Assembly (NCBI GenBank): GCA_016235085.1
Contig: JACRMA010000078.1
Location: 1-37,644, forward strand
Source: Candidatus Zixiibacteriota bacterium
Lineage (GTDB): Bacteria > Zixibacteria > MSB-5A5 > WJJR01
Reading direction: 5' to 3'
Length of the DNA: 37,644 nucleotides
Every line of letters begins with the position of its first letter. Positions within the stretch are counted from its first letter, which is position 1. The notes under the pieces are model-generated. The model did not search any database and had not been told where the DNA came from. It saw only the letters and a list, made by a program, of their open reading frames with translations. Positions 36,324 through 37,644 of this stretch are shown here, piece after piece. A program made the position numbers and the translations under genes.

Positions 36324-37644
36324 ATGACAGAAGGAATGAACCGGCAAGATGCGCATCGCGAGTTCGAGCGGCCGGCGGGCGAGCGTCCTGTTGACTGGCT
36401 GAGCCGAAAGTTGGGTTCACGGGCGGTGTGGTATGTTTTCGGCGTGGCGCTCGTTGTGCGCCTGATGTTCTTCGCCGTTGTCAACCAGCCGAGAGTCCAG
36501 TTCGATGCCAGCCGCTATGTCGGCGCGGGGCTGGCGATTCCATTGGCGCTCACCAATCCGAGTCTGTTATCGGACTCGGCCGCGCGATCCGAGATTCGAT
36601 TCGATCTCCTGTTCAATGATTTGATCACTGACGAACGGGCCCACTGGTGGGCGTCGAACCCGCCGACGTTTGAGAAGTCACTCGATGATATCTTCTTCGC
36701 GGGCCCGGTGTATCCCGCGTTTTTGGGTGCGGTGTTCCGCCTGATTCCCCGCTACGACTTCTGGTTTGTGCGAATTCTTCAGGCGATCATCGACAGCCTG
36801 ACCGCGGTATTGATTTGGCGGATCGCGCGGCGCTTGGTCTCCCCTGCCGCCGGTTGGTGGGCAGCGGGAATTTGGGCGGTGTATGGCGCGGCGATCTTCA
36901 AATGCGGCGAGCTCAACACAGAGACCGTGGCGATTGCGCTGGCCACTTTTCTGGCTTGGGCGTTGATCCGGGCGCATGATGATCCGCGCCGCGGGCGTCT
37001 CTGGCTGGTCGGTGTGCTGGGGGCGGTGCTCGTTTTGACCAAGGCATCGACGGCGTTGCTCTTTCCAGTACTCCTGTGCGCCTGGTTCTGGGTGAAGCGC
37101 AAGAATTTCAGACAAGCCGTTGCACACACCGCGCTCATGGGTATCGCATTCGCGGTGGTGATGGCGCCGTGGCTGCTGGCGGTGTGGCTGCGTTACCATA
37201 CGTGGTCGCTGCGCGATCCGGCGTACGCGGGGGCGAACCTGCGGTCATCGAATATTCTGGAATCGGAGGGATACGATCTGCATCTGGCGCCGGCCGATTT
37301 TTGGACCTATCCAGTCTGGCGTCAGATTCGCAGCCACCCAATTGACTATGCCAAGCTGTACCTGCGGAAGTTCTACAGAATGTGGGGGCGCGCCTCCGAC
37401 GAATACCGGCTGGGATTTCCGTTGGGATTGACCGGCGAGCAATGGATGCATCGCATCGTGGTCGTCCTGGCGCTGTTCGGCTTGTTTTTGTGGCCGGTGC
37501 GTGCCGGTCCGGTGGCGCTGATTCCGCTTGCGTGTATCGCGTACTTTGCGGGACTGCACATGGTGATGCATGTGGTGTCGCGGTACAATTTGGTGGCGAT
37601 GCCGTTGGTGGCGATTGGGGCGACGCTGGGTGGGGAGTGGCTGA
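36324..37644 (+). CDS. GT39/ArnT-like membrane glycosyltransferase, truncated by window end
   Basis: Open frame from ATG 36324 to the window end (MTEGMNRQDAHREFERPAG...FFAGPVYPAFLGAVFRLIPRYDFWFVRILQAIIDSLTAVLIWRIARRL...); missing from the ORF track because it has no stop. Confidence 0.78.
   Translation, partial: MTEGMNRQDAHREFERPAGERPVDWLSRKLGSRAVWYVFGVALVVRLMFFAVVNQPRVQFDASRYVGAGLAIPLALTNPSLLSDSAARSEIRFDLLFNDLITDERAHWWASNPPTFEKSLDDIFFAGPVYPAFLGAVFRLIPRYDFWFVRILQAIIDSLTAVLIWRIARRLVSPAAGWWAAGIWAVYGAAIFKCGELNTETVAIALATFLAWALIRAHDDPRRGRLWLVGVLGAVLVLTKASTALLFPVLLCAWFWVKRKNFRQAVAHTALMGIAFAVVMAPWLLAVWLRYHTWSLRDPAYAGANLRSSNILESEGYDLHLAPADFWTYPVWRQIRSHPIDYAKLYLRKFYRMWGRASDEYRLGFPLGLTGEQWMHRIVVVLALFGLFLWPVRAGPVALIPLACIAYFAGLHMVMHVVSRYNLVAMPLVAIGATLGGEWL

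Overview
This is a GC-rich bacterial chromosomal window. Secreted proteins with PNPFNP/FlgD-like C-terminal sorting tails suggest an FCB-type lineage, but this is inference only. Most of the content is housekeeping or metabolic: M6 metalloprotease, lipoprotein, proline dehydrogenase, TerC, fRMsr-like GAF protein, URO-D-family protein, an MlaEFD-type lipid transport locus, and a TPP-riboswitch-led outer-membrane/inner-membrane transport pair. It continues with a PP-loop + NFACT-R-like protein, a split complex I operon (nuoJKLMN), methylmalonyl-CoA mutase N-terminal subunit, DUF1648 protein, leuD/leuC, NusB, a DUF2723 protein, GT4, a flippase-like membrane protein and a GT39-like protein running off the edge. 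I see no defence system, prophage, CRISPR array, rRNA or tRNA. The signal that gene calling does not explain is in the intergenic DNA. From about 2.6 to 29.4 kb, nearly every spacer longer than about 150 bp carries one or more nested palindromic repeats of 70-160 bp. They fall into several unrelated sequence families but share one architecture: two REP-like half units in inverted orientation, often with their own apical hairpins. In several families the apical stem sequence differs between copies while pairing is preserved. These elements also generate many of the spurious ORFs in the track. Other points of interest are a TPP riboswitch with a candidate attenuator ahead of a TonB receptor/SSS symporter pair, a 1-nt frameshift at the 5' end of the mlaF-like gene, and a frameshift near the C-terminus of the GT4 gene.
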